Made by a program: the position numbers and the translations under genes
Assembly (NCBI GenBank): GCA_009667805.1
Contig: CM019067.1
Span: 66,634,637-66,698,636 of the forward strand
Length of the DNA stretch: 64,000 nt
DNA from: Leptobrachium leishanense
Taxonomy: Eukaryota > Chordata > Amphibia > Anura > Megophryidae
Direction: 5' to 3'
In this document: positions 30,428 through 42,208 of the stretch, one piece after another
How positions within the stretch are numbered: the first letter of the stretch is position 1
Layout: the number at the start of each line of letters is the position of its first letter
The notes under the pieces: model-generated
What the model was told of the DNA's origin: nothing
Databases searched by the model: none
The model's input: only the letters and a program-made list of their open reading frames with translations

Positions 30428-31389
30428 AAGAGAACAATTTGCACAAAGTGCACCAAGAATGGTAATATAATAAATTTTAATGGTAATGAAGCATCTCACA
30501 ATGTTAAAGGATTGAAAAAGTTGGTGGACAGTGACCCAAATGGGAGAATATTAGCTGTACCAATTGGTAGAGTGGGAATACAAAAGCCAGAAAAGCTACA
30601 TGTCTCAGTGGAAATACTTGTAAGTAGATGGATTAATCACAGCACCTCACTATACCTCGGTGGTTCAAGCCACCTACATAACCGATAGCATTGGTCCACC
30701 ATTGGTTTACCGATGCCACATGATCATTTGCGCTTCGTATTATGCGTTCTGACAGCTTTGGTTACAAATTAGTAGGGCTCCCAGCTGACTGCACTTGCAA
30801 TCACGAATTTGGAGGTATTTATGGGGTGAGTTTGGGCGGGCAGTGTATCTCTAGACTAAGCCCTGTTTGGGCGAAACCGGTCGAGACATGCCTCTCTCTT
30901 GTTTTTAACAGTTCTATTTTTGAATTTCATTGCTGTTGGACTCTGATCCCTTGATACATTGTTACTTTTTGTGCCTTTTGATTGGATCTTGGGTGGCTTG
31001 CAGTATCATAGCAAATTATTGTCTCCTTGGGTGACTAACTACCAAGATAGTGGTTCTTGCTATCGGTTATGTAGGTGGCTTGAACCACCGAGGTATAGTG
31101 AGGTGCCGTGATTAATCCATCTACTTACAAGTATTTCCACTGAGACATGTAGCTTTTCTGGCTTTTGTATTCCCACTCTACCAATTGGTACAGCTAATAT
31201 TCTCCCATTTGGGTCACTGTCCACCAACTTTTTCAATCCTTTTACATTGTGAGATGCTTCATTACCATTAAAATTTATTATATTACCACTCTTGGTGCAC
31301 TTTGTGCAAATTGTTCTCTTTTGTCATTGTTGGGTTATGCCCTGTGGAGTGGTTTCTGAGCCTTATCTCCTCTTTGTGTTGTTTTTGTT
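30428..31389 (+). mobile_element. short Penelope-like remnant with inverted ends
   Basis: 962 bp flanked by a 15-bp TSD tcatcacattgtgga (30413-30427 and 31390-31404). About 270 bp at the left (agagaacaatttgcacaaag ... tcggttatgtaggtggc reversed) is the reverse complement of 31044-31318. The unpaired centre holds a degenerate hammerhead-like motif. The 3' tip, tttgtgttgtttttg, resembles the 3' tip of the Penelope-like element at 9638. No RT remains. Confidence 0.65.
30845..30887 (+). ncRNA. degenerate hammerhead-like motif
   Basis: Layout as in the 10350 motif: an imperfect helix I (GTATCTC with GAGAC), an 8-nt decayed core TAGACTAA, helix II GCCC/GGGC around TGTTT, then GAAA, then CCGGTC before GAGAC. 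The core no longer fits CUGAUGA, so it is very unlikely to be active. Confidence 0.45.
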
Positions 31390-31404
31390 TCATCACATTG
31401 TGGA

Positions 31405-31842
31405 CCTGGAATGACAGCCTGGAAATCCCAGTCTTTCAGAGCGAGTAGTGATCAGATATGGCAGACACAAAAGGTAGTTTTTATTAGATTACCTTCTAAT
31501 TCATTTATCTGTCTAGCAAATCAACTGAAATTATATGCCGTCTCTGAGGAAAGCGACTATAAAACATAATGATCTGGTACTCCATACTTAAATTTAGAAA
31601 GACTAGTATTTGGCCCTGTTCAGAAAACAAAAAGCGCTCTATTCAAATTAATAGGCATTTCCCCCCCCCCACCTGTTTCTTATAATGCGGTTTGTCCTGA
31701 CTTAATGCATATATTATATTTGTGCAATATGCAATTTAGTAATTTACTGTTTGAATAAATTCCATTAACCCTCTCACTACAAAGTGTTTTTTGTAAAAAA
31801 AAGAAACACAATTAGAAGATTTATTTGAAACCTGATAATACT
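31405..31842. other. intergenic, no gene seen
   Basis: AT-rich, with a C9-10 run at about 31661. A TTAACCC tip-like sequence at about 31767 suggests another decayed TTAA element, which I could not delimit. Confidence 0.45.
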
Positions 31843-31898
31843 TAACCCCTTCACTAAAAAGAATTGTCAGAAACCAGTGGTTTTTCGTAAAATAATTT
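31843..31898 (-). repeat. terminal fragment of TTAA-type MITE
   Basis: The sequence ccccttcact...cagaaaccagtgg matches the reversed right end of the 57073-57515 family. Its inner part is cut off at the TTAA of the next element. Confidence 0.55.
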
Positions 31899-31902
31899 TT
31901 AA

Positions 31903-33840
31903 CCCTTTCGCTGAGGAGGATGCGCTCAGCATGGGGACTTGCCTGCGAAGGACGCACTGAGCGCGTCTTCCCTTGAAGCGGCGATCGGCCGGGATTCCGG
32001 CTGATCGCTGGAGCATCCCTCTTGGATGTCAGCCCAGCCTCTGGGACCCGGGCTGCATGAATAGAGTCATTGCGCTGGGCGTGATGATGTCTATTCCAGG
32101 CAGCCCCCCCCCACCAATGCAGGGAAGTTGTCTGAAGGGAAGGGAGGGGTCCTTTGGACCTCTCTCCCTCCCCATCTACTTGGGGCAGAAAAAAAAGGCA
32201 GGCACTGGTTTGAAGGGCACAGCCTGCTCTTCCAAGTGGTGACTGCCTTTAACCCCTTAGGGGCCTTATCACGATTCGACACAAACAGGCCCTCTCCCAG
32301 AAGTGGCCAACATCTTGGATGTTGGCCAAGCCTCTGGGATCTCCCCCTGCCTACTGGCTTCATCGTGCATGGACGCGATGACGTCAGTTCGAGAGTTAAC
32401 CCCTAGCTGCCACCTATGGTAGAGATATGGGGTTCCAATGAACCCCCTATCTCCTGATCCGTGGCAGCAAGAGCCAGAGCACAGCCTTTCCACTGATACC
32501 AAACATGACCATGTTAATTGTATAGAAAAAATAATTAAAAATAAAAATATAAATAAAAAAATAAAAATAATATTTAAAAATTAAAAAACATAGAAACATA
32601 GAAAAATGTCAGCAGATAAGAACCTTTCGGCCCATCTAGTCTGCCCAATTACATGGATACTTTACCTGGATTTATCTTTTGTTTAGGATAGCCTTATGCC
32701 TATCCCATGCCTGCTTAAATTCAATTACTGTTTTGGCCTCTACCACTTCAACTGGAAGACTGTTCCATGTATCCACCACCCTCTCAGTAAAATAATGCTT
32801 TCTGATGTTACTTTTAAACCTTTGCCCCTCTAATCTAAGACTATGTCCTCTTGTTTTGCTACTTTGTTTCCTTTTAAATATACTCCCTTCCTCTACCTTG
32901 TGGATTCCCTTTACATATTTAAATGTTTCTATCATATCTCCTCTGTCTCGTCTTTTTTCCAAGCTGTACATGTTAAGATCATTAAGCCTTTCCTGGTAAC
33001 TTTTCTCCTTCAAGCCGTACACCATTTTAGTAGCCCTTCTCTGAACTCTCTCTAAGCTGTCTATATCCTTCTGGAGATACGGTCTCCAGTACTGCACACA
33101 CAGTACTCCAAGTGAGGTCTCACCAGTGCTCTGTACAGTGGCATGAGCACTTCCCTTTTCCTACTGCCAATACCTCTCCCTACACAACCAAGCATTCTGC
33201 CAGCATTTCCTGCTGCTCTATTACATTGACTACTTACCTTTAGATCCTCTGAAATAATAACCCCTAAATCCCAACCCTCAGATGTTGAGGTTAGGACTGT
33301 ATCAAATATTCTATATTCAGCCCTTGGGTTTTTACGTCCCAGGTGCATTATCTTGCACTTATCCACGTTAAAAAATAAAGAGTTTTTTTGTTTTATTAAT
33401 GCAGCAATATTGTTCCCATTTCAATTATAATGTCAACAATGATGCTGCACTAACAATTTTTTCTATGGGGGCGTTTGCTAAAAATCACGTAATTTCCCCC
33501 CAAAAAAGTGTAAGGAGTCCCCATTTCTAATTTTCTTAACAAGTGCACCCCATAGAAAATATAACCGCAAAAGCCTTGCATGATAAAATGTAAAAAAAAA
33601 ACACTTTACACTCTGTAGATGATTGAAAATTCAAATTTTATTGCATTTTTTGTTAAAATATACAGGCAGGACATGATTTAAACATATAATAATGATATAT
33701 TATGAATGTGCCGAGTCTGCCGGAAAGAACGATATATATATCTGGGTCGTATAAAAGATGTGACTTCAAATCGTCGTTTAAACATGATGAGCAAAAATGA
33801 GCTCAGCACACAGGGGTGAAATGGCTCAGCAGCAAAAGGG
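31903..33840 (-). mobile_element. piggyBac-like non-autonomous element, copy C, split by a LINE
   Basis: The left tip CCCTTTCGCTGAGG follows TTAA (31899-31902). The right end, cagcaaaaggg, is followed by TCAA, a mutated target. The body is the reverse orientation of copies A and B. A CR1-like fragment (about 32586-33372) is inserted in its A-rich centre. Confidence 0.75.
32586..33372 (-). pseudogene. CR1/L2-clade LINE, 3' end of reverse transcriptase ORF
   Basis: The minus strand encodes, in two frames (33366-33061 then 33097-32672), VDKCKIMHLGRKNPRAEY, GDLGVIISEDLKVSS-like text, PLYRALVRPHLEYCV, LERVQRRATKMVYGL, RLNDLNMYSLEKRRDRGD and FKQAWDRHKAILNKR. These are the thumb and C-terminal tail of CR1/L2-type LINEs. 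The 3' UTR (cagcagataagaacc, cggcccatctagtctgccc) is a widespread amphibian LINE tail, as I recall it. 5'-truncated and frameshifted. Confidence 0.8.
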
Positions 33841-33960
33841 TCAATTATGTATAAAGTACGTAATATTTGAGCTGATACACATTGTATTTCTTACTGTAAA
33901 TAACCTATTTTGGCCAGTAGATGGCGCCATCTACTGCCTAATTGAGTTACAGTTGTCTAA
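33841..33960 (-). repeat. fragment of TTAA-type MITE
   Basis: The segment ttggccagtagatggcgcc, then atctactgcctaattgagttacag, matches the corresponding block of the 57073-57515 family in reverse. The rest of the copy is missing. Confidence 0.5.
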
Positions 33961-34328
33961 GCGGCTAACTAAAATGTCTCTCTATATTTGTGTATTTCAT
34001 GTACCGAGACTTGAGATCCTGTTAAAGATTGTTTGAACCCAAAATGGTATGTATTTTCTCTCTATATGCATGTGTTTGAATAGAATTATACATTGCTACT
34101 TTATACTAATAATTCAGATCCCATTTGAAATTGTCCAGGATACAGGACACCGTCTAGAGCAAGTGACTAATGGGCATCGTTGGTCCTCCAGATGTTTTGG
34201 AACAACAAGGTTCAGCCAACCTACCTGAGCATCAAAGGAAATGGATTTTCAAAACATCTGGCAGGCTCGGGTTGCTGACCCCTGATCTAACGTTCAGAAC
34301 CTTTCACCCCAGCAATATCTCTGTATAA
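33961..34328. other. intergenic; possible decayed hAT MITE end
   Basis: No gene. About 34230-34290, ending gggttgctgacccctga, resembles the tip of the hairpin MITE at 36007-36142. Confidence 0.4.
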
Positions 34329-34509
34329 CAGTGTTTCCCAACCCTGTCCTCAGGACCCCCAGCCTTGCCAGGTTTGCAGATATCTGATGCACAGCACAGG
34401 TGATAAGATTTGCTGCTCAGTGATCGCAGGATTCAGTCTGCTTTTCCCTAAGGTGATCTGCAAAATCTGGCCTGGTTGAGGGTCCCGAGGACGGGTTTGG
34501 GAAGCACTG
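34329..34509. mobile_element. hAT-type MITE (181 bp)
   Basis: Tips CAGTGTTTCCCAA and TTGGGAAGCACTG, flanked by ctgtataa / ctgtatag (34321-34328, 34510-34517), an 8-bp duplication with one mismatch. The second half (ctgcaaaatctggcctgg, ttgagggtcccgagga) matches the shorter copy at 36682-36753. Confidence 0.78.
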
Positions 34510-34517
34510 CTGTATAG

Positions 34518-35468
34518 GATAAGAAAATACATGCAAAATTTGAGATGAGCAAATTTAAGGTATCTTGGTCTTTTAAAGACCTGAGAAAAACAATACGTAT
34601 GCTTAACTAGCCATTTTACCTTACCTTTAAGTGCTAACTATATATCCCATGTTTCATACTTTATAATATATTTTTTTCTTTAAATGGCGTTTGGTAAAGA
34701 AAGGTTTAAGCTTCTTATCCCTGTTTAAAACACATTGCATGGGCACACAGTCCTGCGTTTGCAATAGTGTGCTATGCATAGTCTAATGGTGAAAGGAATA
34801 ATTAGTAATCTGGACCTTAATATTATTTTAAGACAAATTAAAATGTGCATCGGAGTGAGACCAAATGATGACAGAGAGCAATCAATGGAGCTACTTGTTT
34901 ATCTGCAGACTGCCTGCAGGTGATTACTTCCCAGCTGTGGAATAATGCATGTCTTTCGCTTGGCAATGCCTAGCAGCAGGGAACATTCTCTGTGAAAGAT
35001 ACATCTGTACAGGTACATGTGTGTCTGAACAGGTCACTTAGGAAATTGCATGTGCCTCTGGAACATTACTGAATCTGTCAAGAAGAGAAACCTCATACGA
35101 TAGGTAAGCAGCGCTTTACCAAGGTCTTAAATCTGACATTGGAAGAATGTTGCATTAAATCTTTGGAAATTTGTATGTTCTGAAAAGATTTTGTAAAGAT
35201 TTATCTATAATATGTTTTGGCAGGTTGCTTAGGAATGCTTTACACAATGAATCATAATACAGAGATGCTGCCTGAAATTGAACAAAGTATAGGATTTGTC
35301 TCAATACTGGTTGGAAAAATAGAAGGTTATTTTCAAGGTCAGCAATGCATAGTCAAACTACAAAAACCTACTTATTGTTTTTTTCTTTTGTAATAGAAAT
35401 AAAAATAAAAATCTGTGTTCAAGAAGATCTGGAAGAAAGGGTTGGGTAACGTATGTATTTTATACAGT
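34518..35468. other. intergenic, no gene seen
   Basis: AT-rich, without a supported ORF or a recognisable repeat. Confidence 0.5.
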
Positions 35469-35930
35469 GTGTCACGTCCCACACTGGTAGTACACAGTGC
35501 CCGGCATGTCCTGCTTGCTGGCTTGGCGCTGAGTGAAGGACAGAGGTCTTGTGGTCACGTGAGACGCCAATTGGCGGGGCGCATCTTGATGACGCAACAC
35601 CTGCCTGGTTTAAAACCCAGCGTCTCACTTACTCCTGTGCCCTGATGTGGTTATCAATTCCCTCAGCACTCTCTGTGTATTTGACTGCAATGTGTATCAA
35701 CCTGGCATTCCTTGACAACCCTGCTCTGTGTACCGATCTGGCATTTCATGACAAACCCGCTCTGTGTACCGAACCGGCATTGACTTACAACCCTGTTCTG
35801 TGTAACGACTTGGGAAGTATTAGTGATCCTACTCTGTATCAATATTGACACACATCTGACTGGTACTAAGATCCCTGTTCCATCAACCAAGTCTGTTATA
35901 ATATTCTGGTGTTTGTTAACCCTTGCTGGT
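35469..35930 (+). repeat. unclassified repeat with about 45-bp internal tandem units
   Basis: From tgtcacgtcccacac onward. Positions 35690-35830 contain three to four imperfect units around ctgtgtaccga...ctggcatt...gacaaaccc. It could be a fragment of a retroelement LTR, but I found no matching second end or target duplication. Confidence 0.35.
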
Positions 35931-36006
35931 TACGTGTCACTTGGTGCCCTGAAGATTAGTTAGCTGTACCAACCAGCTAAGGATCGGAGGGGTAGATAGT
36001 ATACTG

Positions 36007-36142
36007 CTGGGGTCAGCAACCTTGGCTCCCTGATGTTTTGGGAACTACATTTCCCATGTGGCTCAGTCAGCCTAATAGGTGACAGAGCCACATGGGAAAT
36101 GTAGTTCTCAAAACATCAGGGAGCCAAGGTTGCTGACCCCTG
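36007..36142. mobile_element. hairpin hAT-type MITE (136 bp)
   Basis: Almost entirely an inverted repeat: ctggggtcagcaaccttggc at the left, gccaaggttgctgacccctg at the right, with a short centre. A perfect 8-bp TSD GTATACTG lies at 35999-36006 and 36143-36150. Confidence 0.88.
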
Positions 36143-36215
36143 GTATACTGTATACAGGGACCAGTATCATAGACCAAGGGGGGATTTGTGACACCATGAT
36201 AGAGATATACTTTAT

Positions 36216-36675
36216 CCCCTCCACTCCCGAGATTGAGCTATCTCGAGCTTCAAAGGCACCATTCAGTGCCCTGATCGAGATATCTCTAGCTGCAGCCCTA
36301 AAGCAAATTTTGTTTGCTTTTGGGCTGCAGAAGGCGCCCCCAAAGTTTAGGCACTGTGGACATAATAAGAGAAAAAAGATCCCATCTGCACTCGTTTCTG
36401 ATTATGTGGACATAATGCCCAAAGAGCTAAAACTGTAAAATCGGTTGACGAATGCCCCGACATAGGGGATCCAGCAGTCCAAGCAGGGAAAAAATATATA
36501 TTTATATTAGAGCTGCAGCTGTAACTCAATTTGGCAGTAGATGGTTATTACTGTAAGAAATATATTGGGAATATGCCCAAATATTTTTTACTGTACAATT
36601 AATTCAAAGTGATTTTACAAAAAACACTGGTTTCTGACAATGTTTTTTTGGAAAAATCACATGGTAGTGAAGAGG
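36216..36675 (+). mobile_element. TTAA-type MITE
   Basis: The left target is decayed (TTAT, 36212-36215) and the right one intact (TTAA, 36676-36679). The interior matches 57073-57515: gagatatctc blocks, gcttttgggctgcagaaggc, ggcagtagatgg, and the right tip ggtagtgaagagg. Confidence 0.72.
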
Positions 36676-36681
36676 TTAAAC

Positions 36682-36753
36682 CAGTGTTTCCCAAACCTGG
36701 TCTGCAAAATCTGGCCTGGTTGAGGGTCCCGAGGAGAGGTTTGGGAACCACTG
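36682..36753. mobile_element. 72-bp hAT-type MITE
   Basis: CAGTGTTTCCCAAACC and GGTTTGGGAACCACTG tips, with a perfect 8-bp TSD GGTTAAAC (36674-36681 and 36754-36761). It is a short sibling of 34329-34509. The TSD contains the TTAA end of the preceding MITE, so it landed exactly on that boundary. Confidence 0.85.
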
Positions 36754-36761
36754 GGTTAAAC

Positions 36762-37827
36762 CTTAAAGTTACTACTGCAAAATATAGAAAAACAGATAAA
36801 ACCCCCTAATGGCGCAAATATATATGGCTAATTACAACCTTACAGAGGGTTGTAATAAAGTGACAAGTGCTAGTTAGGTTGAAATTAACTATTTCAATTT
36901 GTGCTGTTAAGGGTTTTCTGTTTTTCCTGTTTGTACTATTTTGCAACCTCTTGGAGGATCACGTCTGCATGATCCCTATTTAAAGGAAGCACACTGCACT
37001 TTATGAATATTGTTACTGTTTACAAAGGCGCTAAACTGGGTCACATCACTGTCGTTTATTACCACTGCAAAATATGTAACTTTATGGACAGTTTGTAATA
37101 TTTTCTACTAGGTGTTCTATCATACAGGAACTATATATCTAATTATCAACTTACAACCTATGCGACTTACATACACCTGTACCCCTGCCCACAAGTATTG
37201 TCCATAACAAAAAGAAAAAAATTCACATTCTAATCGATTTAACAGAAATGCATGAGAGAATCCCAGAATAGCTGCCTGTAGCATACACAGAGTTAAAACC
37301 TCAAAGAATACCGACATAGGATATGAAATCCAAGTATTAAAACCCTGGAAACTGTCGAATGAGCAGTGTACGCTAAGGAAAAACTACCGCCATGTTTAAA
37401 AGCCCCGATAACTAATCTGTGAGGATCATTAATGTGTGTGTAAACAACTTGCACATGATTAAAACACATTAGGACAAATACAGAATATGTCCAATTTCCA
37501 TCCAAATTCACTTATGGCCGGTTGGACAGAACATAAGGCAGTCATAAGTTGGGCTACATTTCATTAGTATTAACCCCTACACTACAATGACTGTGTAAAA
37601 TGGATCCTTAAAAGCCCTTGCGGGAGTCCACTATCAACTAAGTGTTAACTGATCATATTGTGGCACAATGCAAATTTTAATTATTTGAAAAGGAAATTTG
37701 TTTGAAAATTGACTCTGGAATTTGTCTCTAAATTTTTTAGCACCTTGGCAGGGTCAAACAAGGTGCTGAAGCTGTTTGAACAGCCTAGAGATCTGTTTTT
37801 CTTTCACAGAAACACAGAACTCCAGCT
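36762..37827. other. intergenic, no gene seen
   Basis: AT-rich. A TTAACCCC tip at about 37570 suggests one further undelimited TTAA element. The block ttagcaccttggcagg ... gctgaagctgtttgaacag at 37728-37795 recurs near 1262-1390. Confidence 0.45.
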
Positions 37828-37832
37828 GTGTT

Positions 37833-38818
37833 TGTAATGCAGGGTTTGAGTCCCCTGTGAAGTGTGAGTATGGAACCCAATGGCAAGCTGTGGATAAGGA
37901 AATCAGGAGACGATGGAGAGTAAAGCAATCTTTTTAGTGAATCATGAATAGTAACTGAAGTCCAGAAAATAATACAGTCAAAAGGTTGGAATGAAATTCG
38001 TAGGCAAAGTCCCAGAAAGAACAACGGGAAATAACGAAGATGATGGCGTGGTCAATGGTACAATCCGAGTCGAAGGGTTGTAGAAGGTGGCGTAGTCGGT
38101 GGCACAATCCGGGTCGAAGGGTTGAAGAAGGTAGCGTAGTCGGTGGCACAATCTGGGTCGAAGGGTTGAAGAAGGCAGCGTAGTCAGTGGCACAATCCGG
38201 GTCGAAGGGTTGAAGAAGGTAGCGTAGTCGGTGGCACAATCCGGGTCGAAGGGTTGAAGAAGGCAGCGTAGTCGGTGGTACAATCCGGGTCGAAGGGTTG
38301 AAGAAGGCAGCGTAGTCAGTGGCACAATCCGGGTCGAAGGGTTGAAGATAACGTGGTCAAAGGAAACGAGGAGCACTAGGAAACTGAGGCGGAAGGCACA
38401 GTAGAACTTGGTTAATGTGCTGGGAAGGAAGGCGGAATTAAATAGGGTTCATGGGATCATGGAAATACCTTTCACCTGGGTATTGAGGGTGGAGTGGAGG
38501 TACCTGGAATTTTGGTAGGTCAATGGGAGGCATTCGAGGATCTCCAGAGCAGGTGTCATGCAGTACCCCTAATCGGCCAGCCGAGGGCGCCAGAGTACCC
38601 GGTTTTATACCACTTAGGAGAGTTTGTTCTCGCGCGTGCGCACTTTCCTCTTCAGGACTCGGATTCATTCGGCGGCGTGGGGCGTCTCCTGGCTCTCCCT
38701 CTCCATCCTGCGGACCAGGAACTTGGAGCGACGCGCCACGAGGGATCTTGGGTGAGTAGAGAACCTCTCCCAGCATGGCGGTCTGGACCGGGAGTGGGCC
38801 GTGGAGCGGGGCATGACA
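37833..38818 (-). repeat. 3' LTR of chromovirus (986 bp)
   Basis: Shares both outer parts with the 182-bp 5' LTR but is over 800 bp longer. It contains a tandem array of about 47-bp units (gtcggtggcacaatccgggt, cgaagggttgaagaaggtag) over about 38045-38350. Confidence 0.85.
38045..38350 (-). repeat. tandem repeat inside chromovirus 3' LTR
   Basis: About six to seven units of about 47 bp with minor variants (ggtagc/ggcagc, gtcggt/gtcagt). Translated, they give a repetitive ORF that is not a gene. Confidence 0.88.
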
Positions 38819-41800
38819 GGACCCCCCACCAAGGCGCGACCCCCGGGTGCGCTTCACTGACGGCTTGGAAGGGTAACGAAGGTGAAAGGCACGAACCTTA
38901 GCCGGAGCATGGATATTGGCGTCAGGTTCCCAGGATCGGTCTTCAGGACCGTAACCCTTCCAGTGAACTAGGTATTCCAACTTGCCATAGCGAAGCCGGG
39001 AATCCAGGATCTTCGAGACCTCGTACTCCTCTTCTCCGGACACAGACACGGGAGTGACCGGGTCGGTGTGCCGTCCAGGAAAAGGATTTTCACGCCAAGG
39101 CTTTAGGAGGGAGACATGAAAAACAGGGTGAATCCTGTAGGAGGAAGGAAGAGTTAAATGGGCTGCCACAGGATTGACCATTTTGAGGACCTGAAACGGG
39201 CCGATGAAGCGGGGCCCCAATTTCTTAGATGGGCAGTCCAATCGGAGATGGGCAGTGGATAGCAACACTTTGTCTCCGGGTGTGTATTGTGGAGCAGGTC
39301 TTCGGTTACGGTCTGCATACTTTTTTTGGTTGTCTTGAGCCAGTTGTAGTTGTTGGCGTAACGTTCGTAACTGGAGACGTAGGGGTCTTAGTCGGTTTGA
39401 TACTTCAGGAACCGGAGTGTTCAGAGGTATGTCGGGTAGAATATCGGGATGATATCCATAGTTGGCATAAAAAGGAGAAAGGCGAGTTGACGAATGTACC
39501 TGGTTGTTATAGGCGAACTCAGCGAGTGGCAAGATGTCCAGCCAGTCGTCTTGGAGATGTGTGGTGTAACAGCGAAGGTACTGTTCCAACGTCTGGTTCG
39601 TCCGTTCGGTTTGACCGTTGCTCTGGGGATGAAATGCAGAAGAGAGATATCTAGTAATTTTTAGGCTACGACACATCTGAGACCAGAAGCGAGAAGTGAA
39701 TTGGGATCCCCTGTCTGAGGCGATGGAATGAGGGATGCCATGGAGTCGGAATATTTCTCTGATAAAGAGGGTAGCCGTGTGGGCAGCGGTAGGGAGACCT
39801 ATCGCTGGTATGAAGTGGGCCATCTTCGTACAACGGTCTACCACTACAAAGATAGTTGTGTGTTGACGTGAGGGAGGCAGGTCCACGATGAAATCCATCG
39901 AGAGGTCTTTCCATGGATGCAGTGGAAGCGCTAGGGGTTGTAGAAGACCGGCAGGATGAGCTCGTGGTTGTTTGTTTCGTGCACAGACAGGACAGGAAAG
40001 GACAAAGGCGGCAACGTCCTTCTTGACGGAGGGCCACCAAAAGTATCGTTGTACGGTGTTTATGGTCTTCTTGACACCCCCATGTCCGGAAGCTGGGATA
40101 TCGTGCGCATGTTGTAGAACTTGTAGACGGGCCTCAGGAGGCGCATATATCTGTTTCTCGTGGTACAGGAATCCTTCGATGGGAATGAGTCCCTGGATTT
40201 TAGTTGGTGGATTTCGACTGTGTCTTCGTATGTGTTCCATTAGAGTGTCTTTTGTGGCACAAAAGAAGCCACCAGGCAGGATAGTATCGTTAGGAATTGC
40301 GGTAGTGGGGGTGCTGGAATCATACTGACGGGAGAGGGCATCCGCCTTTCCATTTCTTGTTCCAGGTCGGTAGGTAATGAGCAGTGAGAAACGAGAGAAT
40401 AAAAGTGCCCACCTGGCCTGTCGGGGTCGGAGTCGTTTGGCGGTACGGAGATATTCAAGGTTGCGATAGTCGGTGAAAACTGTCACAGGATGTGTTGCTC
40501 CTTCAAGAAGGTGTCTCCATTCTTCGAGAGTATTTTTAATCGCCAGCAACTCTTTCTCACCTATGTTGTAGTTTCGTTTGGCAGAATTGAGGCGTCTGGA
40601 GTAAAAGGCTACCGGATGCAGGAGTTTCTTGTCCCCGAACTTCTGGGATAAGATTGCTCCTAAAGCAATGTCGGAGGCATCTGTTTCTAAGTAGTATGGG
40701 AGGTGAATCTCAGGTTGTTTTAGAACGGGTGCTTGGGTGAAGCTCTCCTTAAGTCTTTCGAAGGCCTGCTGAGCCTCCGTAGACCATTGAAATCGCACGT
40801 CCTTTTTGGTTAGCGATGTAATAGGTGCGCTAAGGTGTGAGAAGGATCGGATGAAGCGTCGGTAGAAGTTGGTAAATCCCATGAATTGTTGGTCCGCCTT
40901 TTTGTCTTTGGGTGTTGGCCAATCGAGGATGGCCTTGACTTTAGTTTTATCCATCTCGACGTGCCCCGGTGACAGGATGTATCCCAGAAACTCGATGGAT
41001 GGAGTCTCGAAGGTGCTTTTTTTCGATCTTTCCATACAATTTGTGTTGACGGAGGCGAGACAGGAGGAGTCGGACGTGTTGTTCGTGCTCTTGGAGAGAA
41101 CGGGAGAATATCAGTAGAACATCCAAGTAAATCACCAGGAAGGTATCCAGGACGTCACGAAAGAGGTCATTGAGGAAGTGTTGAAAGGCGGCTGGGGCGT
41201 TGCACAAGCCGAACGGCATGACGCGATACTCAAAGTGACCGTATCGAGAACGGAAAGCGGTCTTCCACTCGTCCCCCCGTCTCATGCGCACCAAATTATA
41301 GGCTCCTCGAAGATAAATTTTAGTGAAAATTTAAGCATCCTTCACTCGATCCAGTAGTTCGGGGATCAGTGGTAACGGGTAATAGATACGTACGTGATTG
41401 CGTTCAATGCTCTGTAGTCGACGCATGGTCGGAGCCCACCATCTCTTTTCCCAACAAAGAAGATACCGGCCCCGGCAGGTGAAGTGGAGTGACGTATGAA
41501 TCCTTTTTGGAGCCCGTCCTCAATATACTCCTTCAAGGATTGGGATTCAGGAACGGACAAGTTGTAAATGTGTCCATGGGGTATGGGTGCTCCTGGAAGG
41601 AGGTCGATGGGGCAATCGTATTCTCTGTGTGGAGGTAGTGTGTCCGCCCCTCTCTTCTCAAACACATCCTGAAAGTCAGAATATTTGACCGGTAATTCAG
41701 AAGCTGGATAGGTAGAAAAACCGATCTTTTCGGTGGTATACCCGTTCATACAGAGGTGTTGACAATGATGAGAGGGAAAAGAGATGGTATTGGAGGACCA

Positions 41801-42208
41801 GCCAATGGAAGAGTTATGGGTACGGAGCCAAGGAAGCCCTAAAACCAGAGGGAACAAAGGGGAAGGTACAATGTCCCACTGAAGGCGCTCTTGGTGCTTG
41901 GTTCCGATGAGCAGCAACAGAGGAGTGGTTTCATGGGTGATGGGACAAGTATGTAGAGTGCTTCCGTCGACCATTTTTAACGGCGTGGGAGTCGTCTTTG
42001 GTCGTGTAGGAACTGCTAGGGAGGTGGCGAGGGTGAGATCGAAGAAGTTGTTACTAGCTCCGGAGTCTATGATGGCGGACACGTTCACACTTCTATCTCC
42101 CCACTGCAGGATGACAGGAATGGTCAGATGAGCGGAGGTGGAACCAAATACACATTGAAGTGAAATTAAGGAAAGATGGTTCTTACCTCCGTCGGAAGGA
42201 AGTGGTGG
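38438..42208 (-). pseudogene. chromovirus Pol: protease, RT, RNase H, integrase, chromodomain
   Basis: In sense order: protease with AIIDSGASNNFFDL; the RT start with GIFFVGKRDGGLRPCVDYRALN; a frame change at about 41366-41390; a stop at about 41330; RT with [21 protein letters not shown] and the active site changed to [13 protein letters not shown] (Val where the second catalytic Asp is expected); a frame change at about 41035. From there the frame stays open: [17 protein letters not shown], RNase H (LETDASDIALGAILSQ, NGKADALSRQ), integrase (CPVCARNKQ, SMDFIVDLPPS, SDRGSQFTSRFW, NGQTERTNQTLE) and a chromodomain (EYEVSKILDSRL, EYLVHWKGYGPEDRSWEP). The frame runs through the polypurine tract about 127 codons into the 3' LTR, ending at 38438. 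RT is surely inactive. Confidence 0.88.
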
